In this document: piece by piece, positions 1 through 11,190 of the stretch | Layout: each line of letters opens with the position of its first letter | Numbering within the stretch: the stretch's first letter is position 1 | Assembly (NCBI GenBank): GCA_038277395.1 | Contig: CM076193.1 | Span: 171,966,711 to 172,030,710, forward strand | Source of the DNA: Dryocosmus kuriphilus | Taxonomy: Eukaryota; Arthropoda; Insecta; Hymenoptera; Cynipidae | Reading direction: 5' to 3' | Length of the DNA stretch: 64,000 bases | Translations under genes and position numbers: made by a program | The notes under the pieces: generated by a model | Databases searched by the model: none | What the model was told of the DNA's origin: nothing | The model's input: only the letters and a program-made list of their open reading frames with translations

Positions 1-1
1 A

Positions 2-1588
2 GAAGACGAATATTTATTAGCAATTCGAAGCTCGATAAAAAGAACTAGAATTTTCTTACAGAGAAAGAGTACAGAAGTAGCGACAAATTGTTATAATTTA
101 GACATCCTCAATTTGTTTGAAGCTAATATGGATATTCAGTTCATTCTAAACCCATACAGTTGCGCATCGTACATTGTTAATTATGTAAGTAAAGTCGATA
201 GCGGATTATCAAAATTATTACGTCAAACGGTAGAAGATTTGAATAATGGCAACGTTGGAATCAAAGAAAAATTGAGAAAATTCGCCAACGCTTTTTTGAA
301 TGGAAATCTTATGTCCGCACAAGAAGCTGCATATCACGTTCTTTCCTTAATAGTAGCTAAAAGCAGCAGAAAAGTCGTCTTTATAAATACTAATCTCAAG
401 AAGGAGCGAGTTCGTATGCTGAAGTCAGAAGCTGAATTAAAATCTTTAAACGCCAATTCAGAAGACGTATTAAAGGAAGATTATATAACTAAATATCAAA
501 AGCGAACTTCTTTAAAAGAGAACGTATGTTTAGCAGATTTTGTAGCTTTCTCTAAACCCAATAAAAAGAAAAATGAAAACGATGATGAAGATGACAACCA
601 AAGTGAAAAGGACGATGAGAAGAAAGAACGTGATAAACCAATGATTATTCGATTTAGAAGATATAATCAGAAGCAAGATTCCTATAATTATTATAGAGAA
701 CAAATAATGTTGTATTTGCCTGGGCGATGTGAAGAAAATGATATTATTGCTAAAGATTGTGAATTTGTTTACCACGAAAATATAGATACAATCAAAATAA
801 ACAAAAAAAAGTATTGCGCTGTAGATGATAAAGTATTAGATGAAGCTATGGAAAATGTATTCGATGCTATTAAGGACATTGAAGAAGAGGAAATATAAAC
901 CTTTAATAAGAATAAATTAGATGAGGATCAAGAAGTGGATATTTTCGAACAAACAGGAAAAGAAACTGTTAAAGATCATGTCTGCAATAGATATACTGCT
1001 CCTGAAAAGTTACCCGAAGAGGATGTATACAAAATAATGGAAGAATTGAATATTAAACAACGAGAAATTGTGATGCACACATTACACTGCGTAAAGACAA
1101 ATCAATTGCCATTTTATATTTTCTTAAGTGGATCTGCTGGTGTTGGAAAAAGTACAGTAATAAATGCCATTTATCAAACAATAAGTTACTATCTGTCGAA
1201 GCAGCCAGGCGAAAAACAAGATATAATGCATGTTTTGTTATGTGCACCATCTGGTAAAGCAGCATTTTTAATAGGTGGTGTAACTTTACATACGGCTTTT
1301 AAATTACCAATCTCTCAAAATAGTCGGCAAATGCCAGATTTAAGTTCAGACCTAGCAAATACCATCCGAGTACAATTGTTCCATTTAAAACTTTTAATTA
1401 TTGACGAAATATCGATGGTTGGAGCTAGAATGTTGAGTCAAGTAGATACTAGACTTCGACAAATTAAAGGCGTTAACGAACCTTTTGGTGGAGTATCAGT
1501 ATTAGTTGTAGGAGATCTCCATCAACTGCCACCAGTTATGGATGTGCCAGTGTTTAAAACTCATAAATATCATGTACGAGCGCACTAG
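2..1588 (+). pseudogene. Helitron Rep C-terminal motif and helicase N-terminal half
   Basis: The frame is open from base 2. The segment CASYIVNYVSK (about 157-189) fits the two-tyrosine Rep motif that nicks and joins single-stranded DNA in Helitrons. An acidic linker rich in D, E and K follows (about 570-640). The frame then hits TAA at 896-898 but continues in the same frame with an SF1/PIF1-like helicase: Walker A GSAGVGKST near 1132-1158 and Walker B LLIIDEISMVGARM near 1390-1431, followed by GDLHQLPPV. It ends at 1588 through a frameshift just before the motif LWDKFEFYELTEVMRQ, which is encoded in another frame from 1600. A single nonsense codon in otherwise good sequence suggests fairly recent decay. 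Confidence 0.85.
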
Positions 1589-1599
1589 CGCACGCATGT

Positions 1600-2064
1600 T
1601 TATGGGATAAATTTGAGTTTTATGAATTAACCGAAGTCATGAGACAGAAGAACGACGCCAAATTAATTACAGCATTAAATAATTTAGCTAATGAGGGTAA
1701 GACAGAAGAAGACGTCAATTTAATTAAATCAAGATGTGTAAATGAAAATCAAGTACCAGAACATGCTATTAGATTATATGCTGCAAATTATCTGGTCGAT
1801 TCGTATAATAGAAATAAAATAGAAAAGTTTGAGGGAGAGGAATTTGTGTCGGAAGCTCAAGATCACATAATGGCAGATATTTCAGAAAAAGAAAAGAACA
1901 AGCGATTAGAGTCAATAAGGAGTAAAAAAACATCAGAATCTGCAGGTTTACCATACCAAGTATTCTTTAAAATTGGTATCAAATACATGCTTACGAATAA
2001 TATTGACGTTCAAGATGGATTAGTAAATGGCGCTTGTGGTATTTTAAGAAAGATCACATTTTAA
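1600..2064 (+). pseudogene. Helitron helicase, middle part
   Basis: Continues the PIF1-like helicase after a frameshift. LWDKFEFYELTEVMRQ at 1600-1647 is the usual family sequence after Walker B. About 140 residues follow, ending with GIKYMLTNNIDVQDGLVNGA, the part of PIF1-like helicases that precedes the last motifs. The frame closes at 2064 because of another one-base shift. The next piece overlaps from about 2060. There is no independent start; it is part of one broken gene. Confidence 0.8.
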
Positions 2065-3970
2065 GGAGGACTCGAATGAAATATATAAAATATGGATAGA
2101 GTTTAGTTTTAACAGAGTAGGAAAGAATGCACGAAATAAATTAAAAGAATATATGATAAAACATAATATTGATAAGAATCTTACTCCGATTTTAAAACAG
2201 CGAAATCCATTAAACATTTCGGAAATACTAGGTTATCAAGTTATTAGAGAACAATTTCCCATAGTCGCCGCAGAGGCTATAACTATCCACAAGAGTCAAG
2301 GTCAAACGTACGACTTTGTGTGTTTAGATTTGAGAAAAAATCAAAGAATAACAAAATCAATGTTATATGTTGCACTTAGTCGTACAAGAGAATTACAAGG
2401 GCTTTATATAATTGGCGATTTTAAACCTCCAGTAAAACAAAAGATTAAGGATTCTAGTACCATTGAATTAGACCGATTAAAAAGTGATCGTCAATTGACT
2501 TTATCATTTAATAATTTAAACAATTTTAACGGTAAAAACATAATTTTCTTAAATACCAGATCACTCAAAAAGCATGCAAATAAAATTGTAAATGATCAGT
2601 GGTATCAGAGAGGAGACATTTTAATATTTGCTGAAACACGATTAAAGTCAAACGATATTCTAGAAATACCAAATTTTGAAGAAGTATTTAGATCAGATAG
2701 TTCAGAAAACATTCAACTGAGAGGAATTATTGTTTTCGTAAAAAAAGGTACACAAGCTAAGATATTAAAGCATATTGTACAGTTTGAAAATGAAAAGTGT
2801 ACACATTTTGGTCAAATTGATTTAATATGTTTAAATCTTGACAAAATTGTCATAATTGCAGGTTATAAGTCTCCAACAATTAGCTATACAGCTTTTATAG
2901 AAAGTTTGGCAACTACTTTGAAGCTTGTGTCACAAAATCATTCACCGATTGTCGTTATTGGCGACTTCAATATTGATTTGAATGATGTTAAACGGTCATT
3001 GCAGTTTAAAACGTTTATGTCTAAGTATAAATTGAAATCATTATTACTAGAAGGTACTTCCACTACAGATTTTAAAACTCAGATTGACGTGATATTTACA
3101 AATATAGAAAATTGTTCTTGTGGTACATACGAAACATATTTTTCAGACCATAAACCGATTTTTATTCAACTTCATGAGGATCCTATTAGTTTGAACAATG
3201 AAAGTTCTTTTCAAGACGTTAATGAAATTGATCAGGTTACTAATAAATTTTTATTTGAATCATTTGATAGTTTAAGAATTTCTGAAAATAGGGATGTAAT
3301 TGATATCAATTTAAAGTTATCTCAAGAGTTTGAAAGTTTAAATGTTTCTCAAGAATTTAAAGATATAAAATACCAACATTCTGATAATGGAAATATAATA
3401 ATAGAAAATGAAGAAGATTTAAGCCTACTTTTGGATATTCCAGATACAGTTGCGCTTAATATAGAGGAAATTTTAACTCCGGGAGTATGTTTAGCATCTG
3501 ACCATATCAATAAATTTGGAGAAATAATCAACTCACAATTCGGTTTTCAACATCAGGACGTTTTGTATTTACGATTTCCTAATCGCATACAAGAAATTCC
3601 GAAAATGAGATCAAATTTACAAATTTTATTTAGTGGCAATTTTGGAAGCGGAAATATTGGTCATTGGATTTGCTCGCATTATAATGGAATAACAATTAAT
3701 ATATATGATAGCCTAAATCATAATTGTTTGGAACCACAGCACAAAGTGTATTTGGGGAAATTATATCCGTGGAAACCAAAAGTCAAATTTTATTCAGTTC
3801 AAAAACAGACAAATTTGACAGATTGTGGTCTTTATGCAATTGCATTTGCCACTTCAATATGTTTTGGTGATAAACCTGAAAAAATAATTTACGATGAAAC
3901 CAAATTCAGAACTTGCATTGTGAAAATGCTTTCCAAAAACAAAATATATCCACTACCGCAAAAAAATTAA
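2060..3970 (+). pseudogene. Helitron helicase C-terminus fused to EEP endonuclease and Ulp1-like protease
   Basis: An uninterrupted frame of more than 600 codons. Counting from the ATG at 2153, residues about 30-105 carry the last helicase motifs (ITIHKSQGQTYD and VALSRTRE). Residues about 125-345 look like an endonuclease-exonuclease-phosphatase fold: an AETRL-type metal-binding Glu, GDFNIDLND, IDVIFTN and a terminal SDHKP. Residues about 430-605 resemble Ulp1/adenain-type (C48) cysteine proteases: GHWICSHY (His), IYDSL (Asp), a Gln in SVQKQTN and DCGLY (Cys). I see these motifs directly; the family assignments are by recall. Helentrons usually carry an OTU protease, so a C48-like end is unusual. 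The last stop is followed by the repeat tail. Confidence 0.8.
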
Positions 3971-4009
3971 TTATAAATTATAAAACCAGCAATAAGAAAG
4001 TCGTCAAAA

Positions 4010-4352
4010 ATGAATCCAACGAGAATAAAATCAGCGAGATAAAATCAGCAAGATGAAATCAGTGAGTTGAAATCAGCCAGATGAAATCAGCGAGACAAAA
4101 TCAGCGAGATGAAATCAACGAGATGTTATCAGCGAGATAAAATCTGATGTCCCAAATGAAAACGTAATAAGTCGCATTTCCCGTACAGGCGAGAGTCGCT
4201 CAGCAAAGCTCAGTGATTCCCGTCTGTACGTCGAATAAAACTTACTATGTTTTCATTTGGATCGGCAGCAATCAGCAAGATAAAATCAGCGAGATAATCA
4301 GCAAGATAATCAGCGAGATAATCAGCGAGATAGTCAGCGAAATAATCAGCGG
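4010..4352 (+). repeat. Short tandem repeats of an AATCAGCGAGATAA-type unit
   Basis: Two runs, about 4010-4140 and 4264-4352, are built of degenerate 13-17 base units reading AATCAGCGAGATAA or AATCAGCGAGATGA. They are separated by a foldback segment. They lie directly downstream of the Helentron gene and may be its 3' subterminal repeats. The open frame that crosses them is low-complexity and not a gene. Confidence 0.75.
4152..4260. repeat. Foldback segment with 12-bp perfect inverted ends
   Basis: CCAAATGAAAAC at 4152-4163 is mirrored by GTTTTCATTTGG at 4249-4260, and the similarity continues imperfectly inward for about 40 bases per arm. The loop holds a second small pairing around GAGTCGCTC. 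It could be a miniature inverted-repeat element inserted in the repeat run, or part of the Helentron terminus. Confidence 0.6.
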
Positions 4353-4440
4353 GACGAAAACTGAATCCATTTCAAATCAGACAGGTATAAGTAAACTTCA
4401 AGTCATAGAAAATCTTAATGAAAAAATATGTTTTTTTCAG

Positions 4441-4754
4441 TAAAAATTAGACGACATGTATTTTTGCGCTTTGCGAAATAAATTTTTCTTACGAAGTTAT
4501 GAGTGTCTGAAGTATTTTTCAAATAAACGCATTTTTTCTATAAACATGTGTCGTTTAAAAAAGAAAATTAAGATGTATGTATAACTTTCAAAATGCTGAT
4601 GAAGTTTATTGTCTTGTTTCGAAATCTATTGGAAAAAATTTAAAACATTCAAAATTAAGAAAATATCATGGATTTTTTTGAAAATGTAAAAAACGTATTT
4701 TCATAAAAACACTACCTTTTCATTTTTGACTATTTTTTTGATAATTTGAAAATA
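4441..4754. other. AT-rich spacer, nothing recognised
   Basis: AT-rich sequence between the repeat tail and the Harbinger element. I see no coding frame or structured repeat. Confidence 0.5.
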
Positions 4755-4963
4755 TCCTACGAGTTTCATGTTTGTAGTTTCACAAGTTTGTAAGTTACTA
4801 GCTTGTACTTACAAGCTCTTGTACTTTGTGTTTCATAAGAGCCTTAAGTCGACTTGTAATTACAAGTAATATCTTCTACAAGTTACAAGCGATTTTACAA
4901 GGTGGCGCATGCGCATTGCACTTATAGTTTGCTTGCCTCTACTGCTAGATTGAAACTCCGAAA

Positions 4964-5788
4964 ATGTCGACAACAGAAACCAAAAAAGTCAAAAAAGTGA
5001 GTGTTTTGCAGAAAATTAGAGACTCCAAGGAGATACTCTTTGGATCTTTTTCCCCGGTTTTGACCAAACAAGTGAAAGTGGAAGAGTGGAAAAAAATCCA
5101 TTCTTTTGCCTTATCCATGGGTGTGATTTCTTAAGACAAAGATTATGTATATATACGAGACACATTTTGGCCTAATATTAAACGAACAACGACGGTAAGT
5201 AAAAAGAAGGGCTTAATTTGATACAGTTAAGGATTTTATTTTTAGTAATAATGTTGAGGGAAAGCATTTTGTAGATTCTTAATATCACTTAACCTATTCA
5301 AGATTCAGTGCATGACTTAACCTACATTGTATACAAAAACGCACGTAATAGTATACAGTATTTAGTGCGGGTACACCGTTTACTCACATTAAATGTAAGA
5401 AAATTACAGTAAATAACATATCCATTTTCTTTGTAATGTTACTGTGATGGGTTATGTAATTTCACTGCGTTATGTGAAGTTACTGTTTTGACATGGATTT
5501 TGCAGGTTATGAAACACTAGAGAAACACTTGCAGAGAATTCTTTTCAATTTACCGTCTCTCGTAAATTCTCCGATAATAACCGTAAATTTCCCGTAGTAT
5601 GAAGTAAATTTATCGAAAAATTATAAAAAATTAATGTTAATGTTGTAATAAAATGTTAATGTTGTAATAAATGTTTCATGTTCGCTATTTGAAATATCTG
5701 ACCTTCTAATCGTTCAATTCGGTAATTTTACAGTCACAAATCTTAAACCTTTTTATATATTTTTATTATATTTTATTCTTTTATTTTA

Positions 5789-5844
<56 letters not shown>

Positions 5845-6356
5845 TATATATTTTACAGGCTAAGGTGGACAACGCCCGAGATACAGGCAAGGCGGGCGGA
5901 AAAAAATGTATTTACAATGATATAGACAATTTGGTCTTGGACATTGTAGGACGGGACTCTGCTATTCTACAAGGTCTTGGCGTTTCGTCCTCAATGGCAG
6001 AATATTCATTGCCGATTCAGAATTTAAACTCGAGTGACCAAATTAATTTCGGAGCCAGTACCAGTGAAGGCATTAGTAATGTAGGTACCAATGGAGACAG
6101 CGCGGATGAACAGAAATCCAATGAAGTTCCAAAATTCACCAAAAATAAAAAGAAAAGAATAAGGCCTGCGGCAGAGGATTCTGAGTTGCGACAGCTCAAG
6201 AAGCAAATTATGGAAGCACAATTACAATATTTAAAAGAAAAAACGGTCAACATTTTACTCGAGCGTGAGAAAATACAGAAAGAAATTGAAATGTACAATA
6301 TAAATAATCCGATTGTAATGAATTTAGATGAAAAAAGTGTTGAAACCGACGAATGA
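4964..6356 (+). pseudogene. Harbinger accessory Myb/SANT-like protein, two exons
   Basis: Exon 1 is 4964-5194 and ends at a GTAAGT donor. Exon 2 is 5859-6356, after a pyrimidine/AT tract and TTTTACAG. Both junctions are phase 0. The product begins MSTTETKKVKK and contains VEEWKKIHSFALSMGV and DTFWPNIKR in exon 1, then AGGKKC and DNLVLDIVGRDSA in exon 2. This is the order seen in the Myb/SANT-like regulatory proteins of insect Harbinger elements (family recall). The C-terminus is a Lys/Glu-rich probable coiled coil (about 6170-6300). TAA at 5132-5134 interrupts exon 1 in frame, so this copy is broken unless the stop is a read error. The accessory protein is thought to help transposase nuclear import and end binding. 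Confidence 0.75.
5806..5838. repeat. AT dinucleotide microsatellite
   Basis: A run of alternating A and T just upstream of the exon 2 acceptor of the Myb-like gene, inside its intron. Confidence 0.85.
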
Positions 6357-7259
6357 TATAGGTTTACGATATAGGTTTATGATATAGGTTACATGATATA
6401 GGTTTATAGGAAAAAAACGAATAAGTGCCTTGTTGTTCGAATAATGTTGACGGGTTTTAAGGTTTAAATCTGAAATTTTATTCGAATAATAAAGTACGTA
6501 CACGAAAGTGTAAGCCAAATTCACTTCTTTATTCGAATGTTGTACAACGCATTCAAGCATTGAATATCATTTGAATAATTGAAGTAAACTAGTGATTTCA
6601 CAAAGTACAAATACCAAAATATTCTGTGATAAACTGTTGTGTTTTTACTTTAGACTTTATATGCTTTTTTAAACAGTCATAGGTTTCAGTATAATATTTA
6701 TACGAAGTACAGTGAGCACTATAAATTCCTTCCCTTGTGAGCTTGGCTTGCGCAATGTTGTCCATTCTTGTAGAAATGCAAAAGCCAACTTCACAAGGGA
6801 AAGGGTTTGTGTCATATTCTGTACATATTTATAAAATTTTATTAAAACTGCATGAATGTTTAAAAGAAGAATTTACTGTGAAAGCTTCATTGTTCAAGTG
6901 ATATTTAATGCATTAAATGTAATTTAGTTGTCAACATTATTCGAACAATGAGGCACAGTGAGATGCTCATACTTATATTATATTGATATTGTTTTAGAAT
7001 CTAGAAAATTTAAATCCAAAGAATTATTAACAGAAGTGCCTTAAACCGAGAAGTATTATGTATTGTAAATTTAGTATCATAAGGAGAATATAAGAATAAA
7101 ACAGATTTCGATCAAATTATCTCACATTATTTTCTAAAAAAAGTATAACCAGTTTAGACTTCTTGCATTCATTAAAGACATTAAAACATTATTATTTGTT
7201 TAAAAAATAAGCAAAGAAAAGAGAACAGAATTTTTTTGTACTTTATGCATAGTTAATCA

Positions 7260-8372
7260 CTAATTTCTTGGACGGCAATACCCCACGAGTTCATTCAGTC
7301 TGTTTTCAGCTATTCTCACTTGGTCAGGATTACGTTCGATTTCCTCTTCCTCTGGAAATTCTCCGTTTTGTACGCCTTGTACTTCATTATCTTCATCGTC
7401 TGATTCATCGCTATCGAAAGCAGGTACATCAGTTCCGCTGCGAGAGAAATTACATAATGCAACGCAGCACTTGAAAATTTCGCAAGAATATCGTGGGTCG
7501 ATTACTCTTAAATGATTCAGGCATGGAAACTTTTCCTTTAGTAATCCAAACGCGCATTCAATTACTCTCCGTGTTTTTTTATGACGCCTTAAAAACTGGG
7601 CCCATGCTGCCTCCTCGGTTGCATTATTGGGGTCTTGTTCCGTGGGTGGAATTAACCACGGAAGTAATGGGTACCCACTGTCTCCTAATATGATGCCATC
7701 CGGAATTGGTCTCCACCCATTCTGCATTCGTTGGAAAAGAGAACTATTTCGAAGAACCCTAGCATCATGAACCCTTCCGGGCCAATTAGCGTCAGTGTAA
7801 TAAAAAGTAAGGTCCGGTCCGCATACTGCCATGCAATTAATACTATGATTACCATGACGGTCGAGAAAAGCTTCTTCATTTTCTCTAGGAGCATCTATAT
7901 TTATTAACGTTCCATCAATACATCCACAAACCATTGGTAATCCACCAAGTTCATGAAATTGCTGAACAACATCTTCTACGTTGGCAGGCCACGTTACCAA
8001 TTCATTAAACAGGGTATTATTCACCGCTGTTACAAATTGACGAAGAACACGACATACAGTTGCTTTTGAGATGCCGTGCATATCACCAACTGCGTGATAT
8101 TGTCCTCCATTCCCAAGCCAATGAAGAGCTATTTGAATGCAATTCTTAGCTGATAAGGCATGATTCCTTCCACTTGCACGTCCTAAAGCTGGCCCTAGTC
8201 TTTCAAGCATATTATCTAACTTCCCGGCACTCATCCGGAATCGCTCATTATATTCGTAAACTGCTCCAAAATCGAAATTTATTCTTGGTCGAAATATTCT
8301 TGCACGCCTCGGTTCTCTTTCATCATCTTCGGAATCAGAAAACCAAACATTCATATGTCCTATTCCTGCCAT
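7260..8372 (-). CDS. PIF/Harbinger (HARBI1-like) DDE transposase
   Basis: An intact frame encodes about 370 residues. I place the start at the ATG at 8370-8372 (MAGIGHMNVWFSDSEDDERE), because upstream on this strand a TTATTTTTCAG acceptor marks an exon edge; the open frame upstream to 8474 is then intron. The N-terminal half includes a helix-turn-helix-like region (GISKATVCRVLRQF). The catalytic core shows CGCIDGTLI (first Asp), YYTDANWPGRVHDARVL, ILGDSGYPL (second Asp) and RVIECAFGLLK (Glu), as in DDE_Tnp_4 transposases. The C-terminus is acidic (DSDESDDEDNEVQG). It is one of the few frames in the window without a visible lesion. It would excise and insert the element in the nucleus together with the Myb-like partner. 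Confidence 0.88.
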   Translation of the reverse strand: MAGIGHMNVWFSDSEDDEREPRRARIFRPRINFDFGAVYEYNERFRMSAGKLDNMLERLGPALGRASGRNHALSAKNCIQIALHWLGNGGQYHAVGDMHGISKATVCRVLRQFVTAVNNTLFNELVTWPANVEDVVQQFHELGGLPMVCGCIDGTLINIDAPRENEEAFLDRHGNHSINCMAVCGPDLTFYYTDANWPGRVHDARVLRNSSLFQRMQNGWRPIPDGIILGDSGYPLLPWLIPPTEQDPNNATEEAAWAQFLRRHKKTRRVIECAFGLLKEKFPCLNHLRVIDPRYSCEIFKCCVALCNFSRSGTDVPAFDSDESDDEDNEVQGVQNGEFPEEEEIERNPDQVRIAENRLNELVGYCRPRN

Positions 8373-9529
8373 AGCTGCCTTCGAAATCTGAAAAATAATT
8401 GATAAATAATAAAAACGGAATGCTCTAAGAATTAGAACGACTAGGGTGGAAATGCATAAGACGGCAAGCAACATCTTTACAAATTCGGTTATATAAGCTC
8501 AAATAGACAAAGAAATTCTAATACATACTCTTGCAAAAGGATTTATTTAGAGCTGCATGTTTCATTTAAAAAATCGTGAAATTCCATTTTTTTGAAATTG
8601 AAAATCCGATTTAAAATTCAAATTCAATGTCGGCGGAGACACGTTCCCTCTAAACTTAACCTTTATATCGTTAACTTTCTTGAAGCTATATAGATTTTTC
8701 GAAGCAAACGTTCCTTACTTCGATAGATCATTGAAACATCTAGAAAGAATTTTTTTTTTATTAGCGCTGAATTTAGAACATTTTTTTTTGTCTCTCCGTA
8801 AAATTGTCAAAATATTGCTTGACGTCTTACGCATTCCCACTCTTCAATTATAAATCATATTTTGTGATAATTTAAGTATATTCAGCACAAAAACAAGTAC
8901 TATTTAATACCAACAATAAGTTTGTAATAAGTATGATGATTGTTATTATTAAAAGCATATTAGTATTTACCTCTTTTTGCGTCTATCCTTGAGCTGTGTC
9001 ACTGAAATATTATACGAATGTTTTCTAACCTTTTTAACCTCAAATTTATAGTTTACATATAATGCATTCAAAACTTCAGAATAATTCGCAACTATTTAAA
9101 ATCCAATATAAGCACTTACATTTACTCTAAAATACACTTTTCTGGGTCACATATATCAATATACAATTGAATACAAGTAACTTGTAATTTCATTTATCAC
9201 TTTTACCAAGATCCAAACACCCTCAGAAATTTTCCTACAAATTACAAGCGCTTCTTACAAGTCACGAGCTTTATGAAACAGAACGCTTGTAAAACTCCGA
9301 GATATTACTACTAAAATGAATCGCCGTACTTGTAACTTGTAAAAAGTGCAGACAGCTTTATGAAACACTTACTTGTAATACAAGTAGAAAGTCCCTAGAC
9401 TTGTACTTGTAAATTGTAACTTGTAGGTTTTATGAAATAGGCCCCAGCCAACGGTTTGCACTCTGGCATACGCCATGTCGTGTTTTCTCCCTTTTTCTTT
9501 CTCTAGCTGAAATCCCGCCCCGACAACAT

Positions 9530-9530
<1 letters not shown>

Positions 9531-9560
<30 letters not shown>
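9531..9560. repeat. 30-base C homopolymer
   Basis: An uninterrupted run of C just beyond the Harbinger right end, one of eight long G or C runs in the window. Confidence 0.95.
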
Positions 9561-9564
<4 letters not shown>

Positions 9565-9635
9565 TATCCTCCGAGCGCTTTCCCTCCTGAAGTAAGATTT
9601 CCACCTCATAGCCACTATGTAAAGAAATCTCTTAT

Positions 9636-9980
9636 ATAATATAATATGAGAATATTATATAATGTGATACCATATAATATAACATAAAAGTATTATATGG
9701 TATACGAAAATATTATATAATATAATACCATAATATATCATATAAAAGTATTATAGGATATAATAAGGTATATAGTGTAGTAGTATGATATAATGAAGTA
9801 TTATATCATATAATACCATGCGATATCATATAAAGGTATTAAATGATATAATCAAGAATATAATGTAGTAGTATGTAATATGATGAAATATTATATAATA
9901 TAATACCATAATATATCATATAAAGGTATTATATGATATAATCAAGAATATAATGTAGTAGTATGTAATGTAATGAGGTA
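9636..9980. repeat. AT-rich minisatellite, units of about 90 bases
   Basis: Nearly pure A/T sequence in which a block (ATATAATACCATAATATATC, then CATATAAAGGTATT and AATATAATGTAGTAGTATG) recurs about three times with a period near 90 bases. There is no coding signal. The units are rich in short palindromes. Confidence 0.8.
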
Positions 9981-9984
9981 AGAT

Positions 9985-11190
9985 TCAGTAAAAATGTATA
10001 CATCAATAGAGTATGTCGAGAGGCGAAGGAGAGTAGTACAGCGAGAAGCGGGCCCTGGCAAGGAAATGGTGGGGGAATTGTGGCCCCACCATCTTTCCTC
10101 GACGCAGCCTTTAGGGGTTTCGCCAGCCTAGCGGCGAAGGAAGCGCAAGCGATCGCGCAGACTACGACGGACGATTTGTGAAGGCAGACGTGCGGCTGCT
10201 TCTCTCCTTCCTTCATGTAGTCGGAGATTTTCCTTTCGAGCAATACACGATCTTAAGTGACAGTTTTTGGACTATTCATTTTATCCTGCACGGATTGACT
10301 CCTTTCCGGCGACGCATTCGGTTCTCGGTGTGTTTAGTGATTCTTTCGTGTGCTACGTGTTTGTGGGGCCGTTGTAAATTGGCGATTCGTGTTTTTTTTG
10401 TGTGTTCGTGGATTCTGCACTCCTCGAGGTGCGCTTCCAACGCGTAGACTCTCGGGTAGAACCGGATTCTGCACTCCTCGAGGTGCGCTTCCGCCGCGAT
10501 CGCGTCCTCCTTTAGGCAGTTACTCATCGGGGTTCTGTCTCGTGGTATTTATTTCCATTTTTTTTTCCTTCTTTTCGGTGTACATTATTTTTCCTTTTTT
10601 TTTGTGTTTTCCTTTGTTCTTTTGTTTTGTATTTTGAAACCACTCACACGGGGCTGCACTCTTCGAGGTGCACCCCTCGCGCTCCCTACGGTTGAACTCC
10701 TCGAGGTTCTTCCCCGAACGGTTAGGCAATTTTTTTTTTCTTCGGGTAGGGACCACGGGAAATCGGTCGTGGGGCGGTTTAGCCTTTTGAGGCACTTAGC
10801 AGACTGTGTGAGATTAATTGGTTACGCTCCCTCGCCGACATTGACGACGCGAGCTTCGATGCCCGACGAGGTCGCGAAACGGAACCGACCCGGAAAGGCG
10901 CAACGCCGACGACACCGTAACCGGATACTCCGCGAGACGGGCGCCCTGCCGGAACCCGCGGTTCATCCTCGACTTTCCGCGTCGCCATCCACCGCCCCCT
11001 CCGGCCTCCAGGGCACCCAGCGTGCGGGGATCGTCGCTCCGTTTCAACGGAGGTACCCCGGCTTCTGTCTTCGGGCCGTCCTCCCAGGAGCCCCTGACAC
11101 TCATGACCCCAGACGAGAGGTCAACTATGCCCCTTACTTTCCCCGCGTAAGGAGGCATCCCGGCCTAACGACCCCCGTCAATTGATATTT
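9985..11190 (+). other. GC-rich island, probably the leader of a retroelement
   Basis: Base composition changes abruptly from AT-rich to GC-rich at about 10010 and back at about 11190. The island holds pyrimidine tracts, four hairpin-type repeats (listed separately) and an open frame whose first plausible ATG is at 10858, ending at 11185 (about 108 residues, MPDEVAKRNRPGKAQ, rich in Arg and Pro). I do not recognise the protein. It resembles in style the Arg-rich frame at 61359-61880, which also follows a GC-rich leader. Either could be a gag-like start of an LTR element, but I saw no LTR pair or duplication here. Confidence 0.35.
10410..10709. repeat. Four palindromic CTCCTCGAGG-type repeats
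   Basis: An identical 29-base repeat occurs at 10410-10438 and 10464-10492, each with the palindrome GCACTCCTCGAGGTGC. Variants sit at 10655-10672 (TGCACTCTTCGAGGTGCA) and 10694-10709 (GAACTCCTCGAGGTTC). The two stem flanks change together (GCAC/GTGC versus GAAC/GTTC), so pairing is kept. This suggests selection for hairpins or a palindromic protein site. Confidence 0.7.

Larger units (their letters stand above)
1..3970 (+). mobile_element. Helentron-type Helitron, 5' end outside the window
   Basis: Rolling-circle transposon whose 5' part lies before the window. Reading left to right it has a HUH-type Rep active-site region, a PIF1-like helicase, an endonuclease-exonuclease-phosphatase domain and a C-terminal Ulp1-like cysteine protease. 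Known family facts: Helitrons encode Rep-Hel; the Helentron branch adds an endonuclease and often an OTU protease. Seen here: one nonsense codon (896-898) and two frameshifts (about 1570-1600 and 2055-2062), so this copy cannot make the full protein. The 3' limit is uncertain; the repetitive tail to about 4440 may belong to it. Confidence 0.85.
4755..9443. mobile_element. PIF/Harbinger DNA transposon
   Basis: Both ends are dense in ACTTGTAA/TTACAAGT motifs in opposite orientation (about 4765-4900 and 9175-9440), and each end contains a TGTTTCATAA-type block. The right end reads TTATGAAATAGGCCCC. Between them are the two genes expected of this superfamily, a Myb-like accessory gene on + and a DDE transposase on -, in convergent arrangement. 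The exact left end and the target duplication could not be fixed. Non-coding stretches at 5195-5858 (intron, with an AT dinucleotide run), 6357-7259 and 8475-9160 show no further gene. Confidence 0.75.

Noticed and set aside
9430..9615. Minus-strand frame with poly-Gly
   Set aside because: Product of the C homopolymer at 9531-9560.
9985..11190. Possible ribosomal RNA gene because of high GC
   Set aside because: No conserved rRNA segments recognised; pyrimidine runs, hairpin repeats and an Arg-rich frame fit a retroelement leader better.
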